From positions 1 to 64,000 of the forward strand of contig JAJTDF010000014.1 of assembly GCA_021294835.1 (NCBI GenBank): a stretch of DNA of 64,000 nt, written 5' to 3'. The notes beneath the pieces are model-generated. The model searched no databases. It worked only from the letters and a program-made list of their open reading frames with translations, and had not been told where the DNA came from. The translations under genes were made by a program, and so were the position numbers. The DNA is from Planctomycetaceae bacterium. Lineage in GTDB: Bacteria; Planctomycetota; Phycisphaerae; Phycisphaerales; UBA1924. Positions 9,698 through 19,048 of the stretch are shown here, piece by piece (the stretch's first letter is position 1; every line of letters begins with the position of its first letter).

Positions 9698-10744
9698 TCA
9701 GGCTTGGCCGGGAGTGGAGGCTTGGCAGGCGGCGCATACGGCCAGCAGATGGGCGGGCAGGGTGTCGGGTGCGGGTGGCTCGGGTGGAAGGGTGACCGAG
9801 ACCGGCGTGCTGCCCAGGCGGTTGAGCCAGGTGCGCTGGTTCTTGGCGAAGCGGCGGGTGAGGATCTTGATCTGCTCGCGGGCGTCGTCGACCTCGCCGG
9901 GGCGGGGGGGCCAGCGGTTGGCGGCCAGCGCGGCGGAGACGGCGGGGATGAGTTGCTTGTAGCCCAGGGCCTCGGCGGGCTGCGTCGCGAGGGGGCCGAC
10001 GCGGAGCAGGGCGGCGACCTCGTCAACCAGACCGGCGGCGAACATGGCCTTGACGCGGGCGTTGATGCGCGGGCTGAGGGTCTCTTTGGGCGGGTTGAGC
10101 ACGCAGACGGCCAGGCCGGGGCGAGGGCGGGCGTCGCGGGCCCACTGCTGTTGCAGGGCGGTGATCGGGTAGCCGGTGAGGGTGTGAACCTCCAGGGCGC
10201 GGACGGTGCGGCGGAGATCAGCGGGGTGGATGCGGGCGGCGGCTTCGGGGTCGATGGCCAGAAGGCGGGCGCGGAGGGCCTCGGGGCCGAGGGCGTGCAG
10301 TTCGGCGCGGAGCGCAGGATCAGCGGGCGGGCCGGCGAAGAGCCCGTAGAGCAGGGCCTGGACGTACAGCCCGGTGCCGCCGACGACGATGGCGGGCGTG
10401 CCGGCAGCGCGGAGTTCGGCCAGACGGGCATCGGCGCGGGCGAGCCAGTCCTCGACGGTGAAGGGCGTCGGGTCGTGCGGGCTGACCAGGTCGATCAGAT
10501 CATGGGCGAAGCCGGCCCGCTCGTCGGGCGGGGGCTTGGCGGTGCCGATGTCCATGCCCCGGTAGATCTGAAAGGCGTCGGCGGCGAGGATGACCGGGGC
10601 CGGGCCGCCGGCGCGGACGATGTGCTGCGCCAAGGCGACAGCGAGGGCGGACTTGCCACTGGCGGTGGGGCCAAAGAGGACCGGCGTGACGCGGCCGAGC
10701 CAGGGGAGGGACGGGAGAGAGGGAACCGGGGAGGGCGGGAGGAT
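9698..10744 (-). CDS. miaA: tRNA dimethylallyltransferase; N-terminus without a conventional start codon
   Basis: ORF 9698..10633 begins at a TTG inside the Walker A region; the same frame upstream encodes TPVLFGPTASGKSALAVALAQHIV directly after the speA stop. Confidence 0.85.
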   Translation of the reverse strand: MLPPSPVPSLPSLPWLGRVTPVLFGPTASGKSALAVALAQHIVRAGGPAPVILAADAFQIYRGMDIGTAKPPPDERAGFAHDLIDLVSPHDPTPFTVEDWLARADARLAELRAAGTPAIVVGGTGLYVQALLYGLFAGPPADPALRAELHALGPEALRARLLAIDPEAAARIHPADLRRTVRALEVHTLTGYPITALQQQWARDARPRPGLAVCVLNPPKETLSPRINARVKAMFAAGLVDEVAALLRVGPLATQPAEALGYKQLIPAVSAALAANRWPPRPGEVDDAREQIKILTRRFAKNQRTWLNRLGSTPVSVTLPPEPPAPDTLPAHLLAVCAACQASTPGQA

Positions 10745-10747
10745 GGC

Positions 10748-12739
10748 TTACTCCTCGAGGTAGGTGTAGCCCTCCAGGCCGTTGTCGTAGTACTGCAGGA
10801 GGGACTTGCCCTCGGCGAAGGTCAGGCGGCCCTGCTTGCAGGCGGCCTCGATGTCCAGCCGCATGGCCCGCTTCATGTCGGCGATGTCGTACTGCACGTA
10901 CGAGAGCACCTCTTCAACGGTGTCGCCCTCGATGACCTCTTCGATGTCCCAGCCGCCGGAGGGGTCGACGGAGATGTGCACCGCGTGGGTGTCGCCCAGG
11001 AGGTTGTGCAGGTCGCCGAGGATCTCCTGGTAGGCTCCCAGCAGGAAGACGCCCAGGTAGTAGGGCTCGACGCCGATCTCATCACCGGTGAGGGCGCGGA
11101 CTTCGTGGAGTTCCAGGGACTTCTTGTCGATGCGCTTGTCGACGAAGTGGTCGATCTTGCCATCGGAGTCGCAGGTGACATCCGAGAGGATGCCCCGGCG
11201 GGTGGGCTCCTCGGTGAGGCGGTGGATGGGGGCGATGGGGAAGAGTTGGTCGATGGCCCAGGAGTCGGGCATGGACTGGAAGAGCGAGAAGTTGCAGAAG
11301 TAGATGTCCGAGAGGGACTCGGGGAGGGACTCGAACTCCTCGGGCAGTTCGCCCTTCTTGAGGGCGCGCTCCAGGAGCTTGTGGCCGATGGCCCAGAACA
11401 GCCGCTCGGCGGCGGCCCGCATGGGCAGGGACATGTAGCCCAGCGAGAACAACTGCATGGCCTCGTCGCGGGCCTGGGTGGCGTCGTGGTAGGTCTCCAC
11501 CAGGTTGCGGTCGGTGAGGTTGGTGTGGGCGTCGATGAGGTCCAGCACGGGCTGGGGGACCTCGGTCTCCTTCTTCATGTCCGCGGTGATGGCGTCCATG
11601 CCGGGGTCGGCCTCGAAGCGCGAGGTGCCCAGCACGTCCATGACCAGAATGGAGGAGTAGGCGACCATGGCCCGGCCGCTCTCGGTGAGGATCATGGGGT
11701 GCGGGACGCCGGCGTCCTCGCAGACGGTCTTGATGCGGTAGACCACGTCGGCGGCGTACTCGGCGACGGAGTAGTTGATGCTGCTGGACCAGGCGGACTG
11801 CGAGCCGTCGTAGTCCACGCCCATGCCGCCGCCGATGTCCAGCATCGTCAGGCCGGCGCCCAGGCGGTGCAGCTCGGTGTAGATGTGCGTGAGCTCGTTG
11901 ACGGCGTTCTTGAGCACGCGGATGTCGTACAGCTGCGAGCCGACGTGGCAGTGCAGCAGGTTCAGGCAGTCGAGCATGTTCTGGCTGCGGAGGTAGTCCA
12001 CGGCCTTGAGGACTTCCGAGACGAACAGGCCGAACTTCGAGCGGGCGCCGGCGGAGGATTCCCAGCGGCCGGCGCCGCGGGAGGAGAGCTTGACGCGCAG
12101 GCCGATCTTGGGCTTGACGTTGTACGCCTTGGCGTGCTTGACGATCAGCTCAAGCTCGGAGAACTTCTCGACGACGGGGATGATGTTGCGGCCGAGCTTG
12201 GTGGCCAGGATGACCGTCTCGATGAACTCCGAGTCCTTAAAGCCGTTGCAGATGATCGGCATGCCGTTGACGCCGGGGCCGCCGGCGACGGCGGACAGGC
12301 CCAGCACGGCGAGCAGTTCGGGCTTGCTGCCGGCCTCCAGGCCGAAGTTCAGTTGAACGGCCAGGTTGGCGATCTGCTCGCAGACGTGGCGCTGCTGGTT
12401 GACCTTGATGGGGTACACGCAGCAGTAGCCGCCGTTGTACTGCTGCTCGGCCATGGCGTCGTCGAAGGCCTTGCGGATCTCGCGGAGGCGGTGGTCGAGC
12501 AGGTCGTTGAAGCGGAGCAGGACCGGCGTGTGGATGCCGCGCTCACGCAGGCCGGTGATGATCTCGTGGAGATCGACCTGGCGGGCGGGGTCCTTGGTGG
12601 GCATGACGGTGATGTGGCCGGCGGGGTTGACGCCGATGTAGCCCTTGCCCCAGTCAACGATGCCGTAGAGGCGGGCGGACTCTTCAGCGGTCCAGCGTCC
12701 GTGGAGGAAGGCGTTCTTCTGCGTGCTGATGGTGGCCAT
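10748..12739 (-). CDS. speA: Biosynthetic arginine decarboxylase
   Basis: YCCVYPIKVNQQRHVCEQI (PLP lysine region), GLEAGSKPELLAVLG, LDIGGGMGVDYDGS; start MATISTQKNAF at 12739. Confidence 0.94.
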   Translation of the reverse strand: MATISTQKNAFLHGRWTAEESARLYGIVDWGKGYIGVNPAGHITVMPTKDPARQVDLHEIITGLRERGIHTPVLLRFNDLLDHRLREIRKAFDDAMAEQQYNGGYCCVYPIKVNQQRHVCEQIANLAVQLNFGLEAGSKPELLAVLGLSAVAGGPGVNGMPIICNGFKDSEFIETVILATKLGRNIIPVVEKFSELELIVKHAKAYNVKPKIGLRVKLSSRGAGRWESSAGARSKFGLFVSEVLKAVDYLRSQNMLDCLNLLHCHVGSQLYDIRVLKNAVNELTHIYTELHRLGAGLTMLDIGGGMGVDYDGSQSAWSSSINYSVAEYAADVVYRIKTVCEDAGVPHPMILTESGRAMVAYSSILVMDVLGTSRFEADPGMDAITADMKKETEVPQPVLDLIDAHTNLTDRNLVETYHDATQARDEAMQLFSLGYMSLPMRAAAERLFWAIGHKLLERALKKGELPEEFESLPESLSDIYFCNFSLFQSMPDSWAIDQLFPIAPIHRLTEEPTRRGILSDVTCDSDGKIDHFVDKRIDKKSLELHEVRALTGDEIGVEPYYLGVFLLGAYQEILGDLHNLLGDTHAVHISVDPSGGWDIEEVIEGDTVEEVLSYVQYDIADMKRAMRLDIEAACKQGRLTFAEGKSLLQYYDNGLEGYTYLEE

Positions 12740-13114
12740 GGTGAAAGGGAACTCCGTCCGCGAACAATCGCGAGTGCTGACAGATGCTGGATGCCGTGTG
12801 GCGGCGGGTGGCGCGGGGACTGGTCGGTGGGTGCGGCTGGGGGCGGCGGTGGGGGTGGGGGGTGGCCCGGGGCTGGAGCGTGCGTGGGCGGGTAGCCGGT
12901 GGAGAGCGTGAGCGGGCCGAGGTGGGTCTGGCGCCGGGGAGAATGATATCGGGATGGTGCGGGCGGCGCAGCCGGGTGAGCAGGTGAACCGGCGGTTCGG
13001 GGTGACGCCGGGCGGGTGGCCGGTGGCGGGCGGCGGGCGAGCCGCCGGGGGCCAACAATGAGGATGGTCATGTCCAGAGCCATGCTCATGTTTCACACCC
13101 TCTTTGCCAACTCG

Positions 13115-13507
13115 ATGTCCGGTCCGTCCTTGAACCAGGAGCCGCCGGCGACGCCGGCCCCCGAGCCGGAGCCCAAGCCGGCGCAGACGGCGACGGCGGT
13201 GGAGGAAGCTCCGCCGGAGGAGCCTTCCCGCGCGGCCAGGCCCCGGCCGACGCCGCCCCGGCCCAAGCTGGACGAGATGCCGCCGTGGAGCGTGCTGCTG
13301 CACAACGACGATGTGAACGACCAGGAATATGTCGCCATGCGGCTGGTGGAACTGGGCAACCTGCCGGTGGAGCGGGCGGTGGAGGTGATGCTGGAGGCTC
13401 ACGAGTCCGGCGTGGCGCTGGTGCGGGTGACCCACCAGGAGCACGCGGAACTGCTGCGCGACCAGTTCGTGTCGGTGGGGCTGACGGTGAGCATCGAGCC
13501 GGCGTGA
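13115..13507 (+). CDS. clpS: ATP-dependent Clp protease adaptor ClpS
   Basis: PPWSVLLHNDDVNDQEYVAMRLVELGNLPVERAVEVMLEAHESGVALV; in-frame upstream ATGs leave the start uncertain. Confidence 0.9.
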   Translation: MSGPSLNQEPPATPAPEPEPKPAQTATAVEEAPPEEPSRAARPRPTPPRPKLDEMPPWSVLLHNDDVNDQEYVAMRLVELGNLPVERAVEVMLEAHESGVALVRVTHQEHAELLRDQFVSVGLTVSIEPA

Positions 13508-13553
13508 GGTGGCGGCCGGCGGGGGGAGGTGGGCGTGGACAAGGGGCACGAAC

Positions 13554-14624
13554 ATGGGCGTGGCCGAGAGCGGGCGGGGTGACGGTCCGGAGGGGAGCCC
13601 ACAACCAGCAACAGGTGGCCGCGGGCGGGATGGCAGGCTGGTGGCGGGCCTGCGCTGCATGGAGTGCGGCTTCGCACTTGGCGGACTGCCGTCCAGCGAG
13701 CTTTGTCCGGGGTGCTTCACGCCGCTGCGGCGGGCAGTCCTCGGGCAGGCTGCGGCGTGTGACGAACGCACCAAGGCGTGTCGCTCGATCGGCAACTGCG
13801 TGAGTTGTGGCTATCGACTGGCGGGCCTGTTGGCGAGCGGGCACTGCCCGGAATGCGGCACTGAGGTGCGGCAGTCGCTGCGCGGGTGGCTGTTGCAGCA
13901 TGCATCGCCGGCGTATCTGGTCAGGCTGCATCGCGGATTGAGCCTTGTGCTGTATGGGATGGCGGGCCAGTTTGTTCTGGTGCTGCTGATGGTGGTGACG
14001 GAAGTCGGGAGGACGTTCGGAACCGCCTGGGCGGGGGGCGGGATGCAACTGGGGCTCACGCTGGCCGGGGTGGCGGTAAGCGGGGTGGTGGCGATCGGGT
14101 ACTGGCTGGTCACCGAGCCGGACCCGCAGTTGACCGGGCTGGAGTCGCCCCGGTCCTCACGGGTGGTTCTGCGGGTCGCGGTTGTGGTGGGGGTGCTTTG
14201 CGCGGTGGCAGGCTTGCCGGGTGCGGTGAGCGGAGCGGGTGGAGGGTTGGTGACGGGCCCGCTGGGGGCGATCACCGAGGCACTGTACTGGATGGGTTGG
14301 CTGGCGTGGGTGACGCAGATCTGGGCCATGCTGTTGTTTGCCCGGTTTCTGGCTCGACGCGTGCCGGACAGTTGGGTGGTTGGCCGCAGCGAGGTGTATG
14401 TTTGGCTGTTGCCCGTGGTTGCGCTCTCGGGCCTCTGTCTCCCCGTGATCGCATTGGTGAGTTGCTGCTTGCCGCTGGCGTGGTTGGCGTTCTCCGGCGG
14501 GCATTACCTGGGGCTGCTGGTTGCGCTGGCGATGTACTGGAACCTGCTGCACCGGCTGAGCGAGCATGTGCGGGCAATTGTGCGGACGGGGGAGCCGGCG
14601 CGGTTGAAGGGGATGATGGCGTAA
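13554..14624 (+). CDS. Zinc-ribbon multi-pass membrane protein, paralog A
   Basis: CMECGFALGGLPSSELCPGC and CVSCGYRLAGLLASGHCPECGTEVRQSL; several hydrophobic segments; C-terminal YWNLLHRLSEHVRAI. Confidence 0.8.
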   Translation: MGVAESGRGDGPEGSPQPATGGRGRDGRLVAGLRCMECGFALGGLPSSELCPGCFTPLRRAVLGQAAACDERTKACRSIGNCVSCGYRLAGLLASGHCPECGTEVRQSLRGWLLQHASPAYLVRLHRGLSLVLYGMAGQFVLVLLMVVTEVGRTFGTAWAGGGMQLGLTLAGVAVSGVVAIGYWLVTEPDPQLTGLESPRSSRVVLRVAVVVGVLCAVAGLPGAVSGAGGGLVTGPLGAITEALYWMGWLAWVTQIWAMLLFARFLARRVPDSWVVGRSEVYVWLLPVVALSGLCLPVIALVSCCLPLAWLAFSGGHYLGLLVALAMYWNLLHRLSEHVRAIVRTGEPARLKGMMA

Positions 14625-14651
14625 AGTCGACGCCCGGGTTTGGAGGGCTGG

Positions 14652-15599
14652 ATGATGATGATTGGGGCAACCGGACAAGCAGGCGCGGATGGGCCAGGGG
14701 GCACGGTGCCGGCGATGCCGCTGGGGCGGGTGCGGTGCGTGAACTGCCAGGAAGACCTGACCGGGGCGGAGCGGGGCAGCGCGTGCGCGGGGTGCCGGGC
14801 GCCGGTGCGGGTGTCGTACGAGCGGTTTTTGCTGATGTTCTCTGAGCGGGCGGATGTTCGCCGGCTGTGGTGGGGCGTGGTGCTGCTGCTGACGGGGACG
14901 GGGCTGGGGCTGCTGGCGCAGATGGGCGGGGCGCTGGGGGTGATTCTGGGCGTTGCGGGGAGCAGCGGGCTGGGTCTGGTGGCGGCGGGGCTGCTGCTGG
15001 CGGGCGTGCTGACGGTGGCGGCGTGCTGGATGCTCAGCCGGCCGGAGCGGCGGCTGCTGCGGGTGGAGGGGACGGCGGCGAACTGGCGGCAGTGGCTGTG
15101 GACGGCGGGCGTGACGGCGGTGGTGCTGGATGTGGCGCTGGCGGCGTCGCTGGCGCTGGTGCTGGCGCAGCGGGAGGGTGCGGGCGGGACGTCGATGGTG
15201 GAGGTGGTGCTGCTGCTGGGGGCGATGCTGACCATTCCGGTGGCGCCGGTGCTGATCATGGCGGTGGACCTGCTGGTGGTGCTGGCGATGCTGAACTTCA
15301 TGGTGCTGCTGGCGCAGCGGGTGCCGGATGACTGGCTGGTGAGTCGGGCGAGGCTGTATCGCTGGCTGCTGCCGGCGGTGACGCTGCTGGGGCTGCCGGC
15401 GGCGTGGCTGTGGGGGGCGATGGGCGGGCGGATGCTCAGCGCCACGCTGCGGGGGGTGGACCCGGGGGCGGTGCTGGTGCTGTTCTCGGGGCTGGTGATC
15501 GCGGGGGTGATGTACCTGAACCTGCTGGACCGCCTGCGGCGGCACATGGGGGCGATTCTGCGGGGGGATGAGGTGAACGACGACGGATCGCTGGCGTGA
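14652..15599 (+). CDS. Zinc-ribbon multi-pass membrane protein, paralog B
   Basis: CVNCQEDLTGAERGSACAGC; hydrophobic segments; C-terminal YLNLLDRLRRHMGAIL. Confidence 0.78.
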   Translation: MMMIGATGQAGADGPGGTVPAMPLGRVRCVNCQEDLTGAERGSACAGCRAPVRVSYERFLLMFSERADVRRLWWGVVLLLTGTGLGLLAQMGGALGVILGVAGSSGLGLVAAGLLLAGVLTVAACWMLSRPERRLLRVEGTAANWRQWLWTAGVTAVVLDVALAASLALVLAQREGAGGTSMVEVVLLLGAMLTIPVAPVLIMAVDLLVVLAMLNFMVLLAQRVPDDWLVSRARLYRWLLPAVTLLGLPAAWLWGAMGGRMLSATLRGVDPGAVLVLFSGLVIAGVMYLNLLDRLRRHMGAILRGDEVNDDGSLA

Positions 15600-15635
15600 G
15601 CGTGCGAGCGGGCGGGGCAAAGGGCGGATGAACCG

Positions 15636-16649
15636 ATGAGTGAACCGGACGGTGCAAACGGGCAGCGGGAAGCGGGGGAGCGGGAGGCGGTGGTGCCCGA
15701 CGGGGCGAGCCTGGGCCGGCCACTGGTGCGCGGGGTGGCGTGCGTGAGTTGCCAGTATCCGCTGGACGGCCTGCCGACCGGCGGGGTGTGCCCGGAGTGC
15801 GCCACGGAGATTCGCCGATCATTGATGGCGGCGGGGATGGACCCGGCGGCGGGGGTGCTGGGGGTGGTGCAGGGCGGGCACACGTGCGTGTCATGCGGGT
15901 ATGCGCTGGCGGGGCTGCCGGTGCATGGCAAGTGCCCGGAGTGCGGCACCGATGTGCAGCGTTCGCTGCGGGGGTTCCTGCTGCAGTACGCCTCGCCGGA
16001 GTACATCGGTTCGCTGCACACGGGGCTGCGGCTGGTGCTGTGGGGCATCCTGGGCAAGGTCGTGCTGATGGTCACGGTGTTTCTCGCGGGTGCCGCGGCC
16101 AGCGGGCTGCCGGGGTTCCTGCAGGTGTTCATGCCGGCGGTGATGGGCGTGGATGTGCTGGTGAGCCTGGTGATGGCGGTGGGGTACTGGAAGGTGAGCG
16201 AGCCGGACCCGCAGTTGCAGGGGATGGAGTCGCCGGTGACGGCGCGGGTGGTGCTGCGGGCGTCGACGGTGATCGGGGCGGTGTGCACGGTGGTGGCGGC
16301 GCCGCAGGCGCTGGTGGCCGGCACGGGGGGCGGGGTGGCGGGGTATGGGCTGCTGGCAGCGATCATGGGGCTGGCCGGGCTGCTGGGCACGCTGGCGTGG
16401 CTGGTGCAGGCGGTGGCGATGCTGACGCAGGCGCGGTTTCTGGGGCGGCGGGTGCCGGACCGGAAGATCGTGGACCTGGCGGGGCGGTATCGGTGGGTGC
16501 TGCCGTTGATCTCGGTGCTGTTCTTCTGTGTGCTGTTTCTGGGGCCGCTGCTGGCGATCGTGCTGTACTGGAACCTGCTGGACCGGCTGCGCAAGCACGT
16601 GAAGATGATCCAGGAGCGGGGCGTGCCGGCGGGGCTGGTGGGGATGTGA
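15636..16649 (+). CDS. Zinc-ribbon multi-pass membrane protein, paralog C
   Basis: CVSCQYPLDGLPTGGVCPECATEIRRSL and CVSCGYALAGLPVHGKCPECGTDVQRSL; C-terminal YWNLLDRLRKHVKMI. Confidence 0.8.
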   Translation: MSEPDGANGQREAGEREAVVPDGASLGRPLVRGVACVSCQYPLDGLPTGGVCPECATEIRRSLMAAGMDPAAGVLGVVQGGHTCVSCGYALAGLPVHGKCPECGTDVQRSLRGFLLQYASPEYIGSLHTGLRLVLWGILGKVVLMVTVFLAGAAASGLPGFLQVFMPAVMGVDVLVSLVMAVGYWKVSEPDPQLQGMESPVTARVVLRASTVIGAVCTVVAAPQALVAGTGGGVAGYGLLAAIMGLAGLLGTLAWLVQAVAMLTQARFLGRRVPDRKIVDLAGRYRWVLPLISVLFFCVLFLGPLLAIVLYWNLLDRLRKHVKMIQERGVPAGLVGM

Positions 16650-16701
16650 GGCGAGCGGGGTGGGCGGCGGTGTGCGGATGGTGTGCGCGTGTCGGGTCAG
16701 G

Positions 16702-16736
16702 AAAAAACAACCGGCGCTCCAGGGCGGAGCGCCGGT
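16702..16736 (-). terminator. Intrinsic terminator of lpdA
   Basis: Perfect 11-bp stem ACCGGCGCTCC/GGAGCGCCGGT with 5-nt loop; minus strand continues into TTGTTTTTTCC. Confidence 0.8.
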
Positions 16737-16772
16737 CGAGTGTTGACATGGGGTTGATGGCCGAGCCGGGGC

Positions 16773-18335
16773 TCAGGCGTGGATGACGCGGCCTTCGGCG
16801 GCGAGGGCGGCCTCGTGGATGCTCTCGTGCATGGTGGGGTGGGCGTGCACGGTGGCGATGAGTTCCTCGGTGGTGGCCTCCAGGCGGCGGGCGAGGCTCA
16901 TCTCGGCGATCAGTTCGGTGGCCTGGTCGCCGATGATGTGGGCGCCGAGGATCTCGCCCCGGGGCAGGCCGCGGATGATCTTGACGAAGCCGTCGGTGTG
17001 GGCGGTGGCGATGGCCTTGCCCAGCGCGGTGAAGGGGAACTGGCCGACGGCGTAGTCCTTGCCCTTGACCTTGCCGTCGGCGATGAGCTTCTGCTCGGTG
17101 AGGCCGACGGAGGCGACCTGCGGGATGCAGTAGGTGCAGCCGGGGATGGTGGTGTAGTCCATCGGGTGCGGCTCGTGATGCCAGACGCCCTTGCGCCAGG
17201 CGATGCGCTCGACGCAGAGGATGGCCTCTTCAGAGGCGACGTGGGCGAGCCAGGGCGGGCCGATGACATCACCGACGGCGTAGATGCCGGGGAGGTTGGT
17301 CTTGTAGTCCACCGGCTGGTTGGTGGTCTTGCCGACGACGTAGTCGGTCTGGATGTGGCCGGTGTTGTCGAGCTTGAGGCCCAGCGCGGGGTCGAACAGG
17401 CCGTCGGTGCGGCCCTTGACGCCGACGGCGAGCAGGACGCGGTCGGCCTCGATGGTCTGCTTGCGGGACTCGTCGGCCTTGCCGTTGACGAACGGGGCGC
17501 AGGTGACCTTGACGCCGCCGGCGGTCTTCTCCACGGCGGTGGTGGTGGTGGCCGTGAGGATGGTCATGCCGTGCTTTTCGTAGATCTTCTGGAGGGCCTT
17601 GGAGACGTCGGTGTCCTCGACGGGCAGGACGCGGTCCATCATCTCGATGACGGTGACCTTGGTGCCCATGGAGTGGTAGAAGTAGGCGAACTCCATGCCG
17701 ATGGCGCCGGCGCCGATGACCACGAGGCTCTTGGGCTTCTCTTTGTTGTACATGGCCTCGCGGGCGCCCCAGATGCGGTCGCCGTCAAAGCGGGCGAAGG
17801 GCAGGTCGCGGGCGACGGAGCCGGTGGCGACGATGACGTGGTCGGCGGTGATGGTCTGGGTGGTCTTGCCGGGGGTGGCGGGGGCGGAGGTGAGTTCCTC
17901 CTTGACGGCGCACTCCTGGATCTCGACCTTGCACTTGCCGCCGTTGGCCGGGGTGGCGGCGCCGGTGATCTTGGCGTTGCCGGTGAAGAAGGTGATCTTG
18001 TTCTTCTTCATCAGGAACTCGATGCCCTTGTTGAGCTTGGAGGCGACATCGCGGCTGCGGCCGATGATGCGGTCCCAATCAAGCTCGACCGAGCCGGAGA
18101 TCTTCAGCCCCCAGAACTTCTGGGCGTCCTGCTTGCCCATCTTCTCGACCAGTTCGGCGTTGGCCAGCAGGGACTTGGAGGGGATGCAGCCCCAGTTCAG
18201 GCAGACTCCGCCGAGCTTGGCGCGCTCGACGATGGCGGTCTTGAAACCGAGCTGGGCGGCGCGGATGGCCCCGACGTATCCGGCGGGTCCGCCGCCGATG
18301 ACGATGACATCAAAGTGAGAGGGGGCGTCGGCCAT
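16773..18335 (-). CDS. lpdA: Dihydrolipoyl dehydrogenase
   Basis: FDVIVIGGGPAGYVGAIRAAQLG, GGVCLNWGCIPSKSLL, C-terminal HAHPTMHESIHEA. Confidence 0.95.
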   Translation of the reverse strand: MADAPSHFDVIVIGGGPAGYVGAIRAAQLGFKTAIVERAKLGGVCLNWGCIPSKSLLANAELVEKMGKQDAQKFWGLKISGSVELDWDRIIGRSRDVASKLNKGIEFLMKKNKITFFTGNAKITGAATPANGGKCKVEIQECAVKEELTSAPATPGKTTQTITADHVIVATGSVARDLPFARFDGDRIWGAREAMYNKEKPKSLVVIGAGAIGMEFAYFYHSMGTKVTVIEMMDRVLPVEDTDVSKALQKIYEKHGMTILTATTTTAVEKTAGGVKVTCAPFVNGKADESRKQTIEADRVLLAVGVKGRTDGLFDPALGLKLDNTGHIQTDYVVGKTTNQPVDYKTNLPGIYAVGDVIGPPWLAHVASEEAILCVERIAWRKGVWHHEPHPMDYTTIPGCTYCIPQVASVGLTEQKLIADGKVKGKDYAVGQFPFTALGKAIATAHTDGFVKIIRGLPRGEILGAHIIGDQATELIAEMSLARRLEATTEELIATVHAHPTMHESIHEAALAAEGRVIHA

Positions 18336-18622
18336 GGTGTGCGATCCTTCTGTCTGGCAGGCGTGCTGCGGGTTTGAGGGGGGCCGATGGTAGGGGAAAG
18401 GCGGGGGCGAAATGGCCAACGGGTCAGGGGGGCAGATGGTCAAATGAAGGCGCGGTGGGGGGGGGTGGGGGGCAGGCGAAAGGTGGAGGGGCGGGGGATG
18501 GAGGTTGACCGGCCTGGTCAACGAGGTCGGCACGAGTGGGCGGCACGACGGGACGGTGGGGGTGTGGGGGTGTGGGCAGGACGGTGTGCGCCGGGCTGTG
18601 TCAAAGATGGGATGGGGGTGTG

Positions 18623-18631
18623 TGTGGATAA
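18623..18631 (-). promoter_or_regulatory. Perfect DnaA-box consensus (TTATCCACA on the minus strand)
   Basis: + strand GGGTGTGTGTGGATAAGTGGGG in non-coding DNA. Confidence 0.5.
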
Positions 18632-18708
18632 GTGGGGAGGCTGGTGGGTGTTTTGTAGGGTTTTATATGGGTGTTCGTCGTGTGACGAAGAACTTTGAGA
18701 GGGGTGTG

Positions 18709-18717
18709 TGTGGATAA
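18709..18717 (-). promoter_or_regulatory. Perfect DnaA-box consensus (TTATCCACA on the minus strand)
   Basis: + strand GGGGTGTGTGTGGATAAAG, 86 bp from the preceding box. Confidence 0.5.
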
Positions 18718-19048
18718 AGATGCTGCATGGGCCTTGAACGAGGGGGAAGAGGCTGAGGAAGCGGAATGGGCGCGGAGGGGGCGCAGCGGGTGAGGATGGC
18801 CTTTGTACGGTTCAGATTGACTGGGGTTCCGGGTGAGAATGGATTCTGTTTGGATTTGGATTCTCGGTCGTTGAGAACGGTGGATCGGCGCGGTTTCTGG
18901 AGCGGCCTAGCCCAAGGTCGGGCAAAGTGTGGTAGTCTCTGGTTGGCGCGGTGCTGGGGTGGGCGGGCGAGCGGGGGGGACGGGCAGGGAGGGGCAGGGA
19001 GGGGGGAGGGCGGGGAGAACCGGTGGGCGATCAAGGAGGCCAGGCGCA

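Noticed and set aside
9680-12895. 1071-aa + strand ORF opposite miaA/speA
   Set aside because: Mirror ORF of two recognisable enzymes; no independent support.
18360-18760. oriC candidate
   Set aside because: Perfect DnaA boxes are present, but no dnaA/dnaN/rpmH/parAB context and no obvious AT-rich unwinding element nearby; kept only as a finding on DnaA sites.
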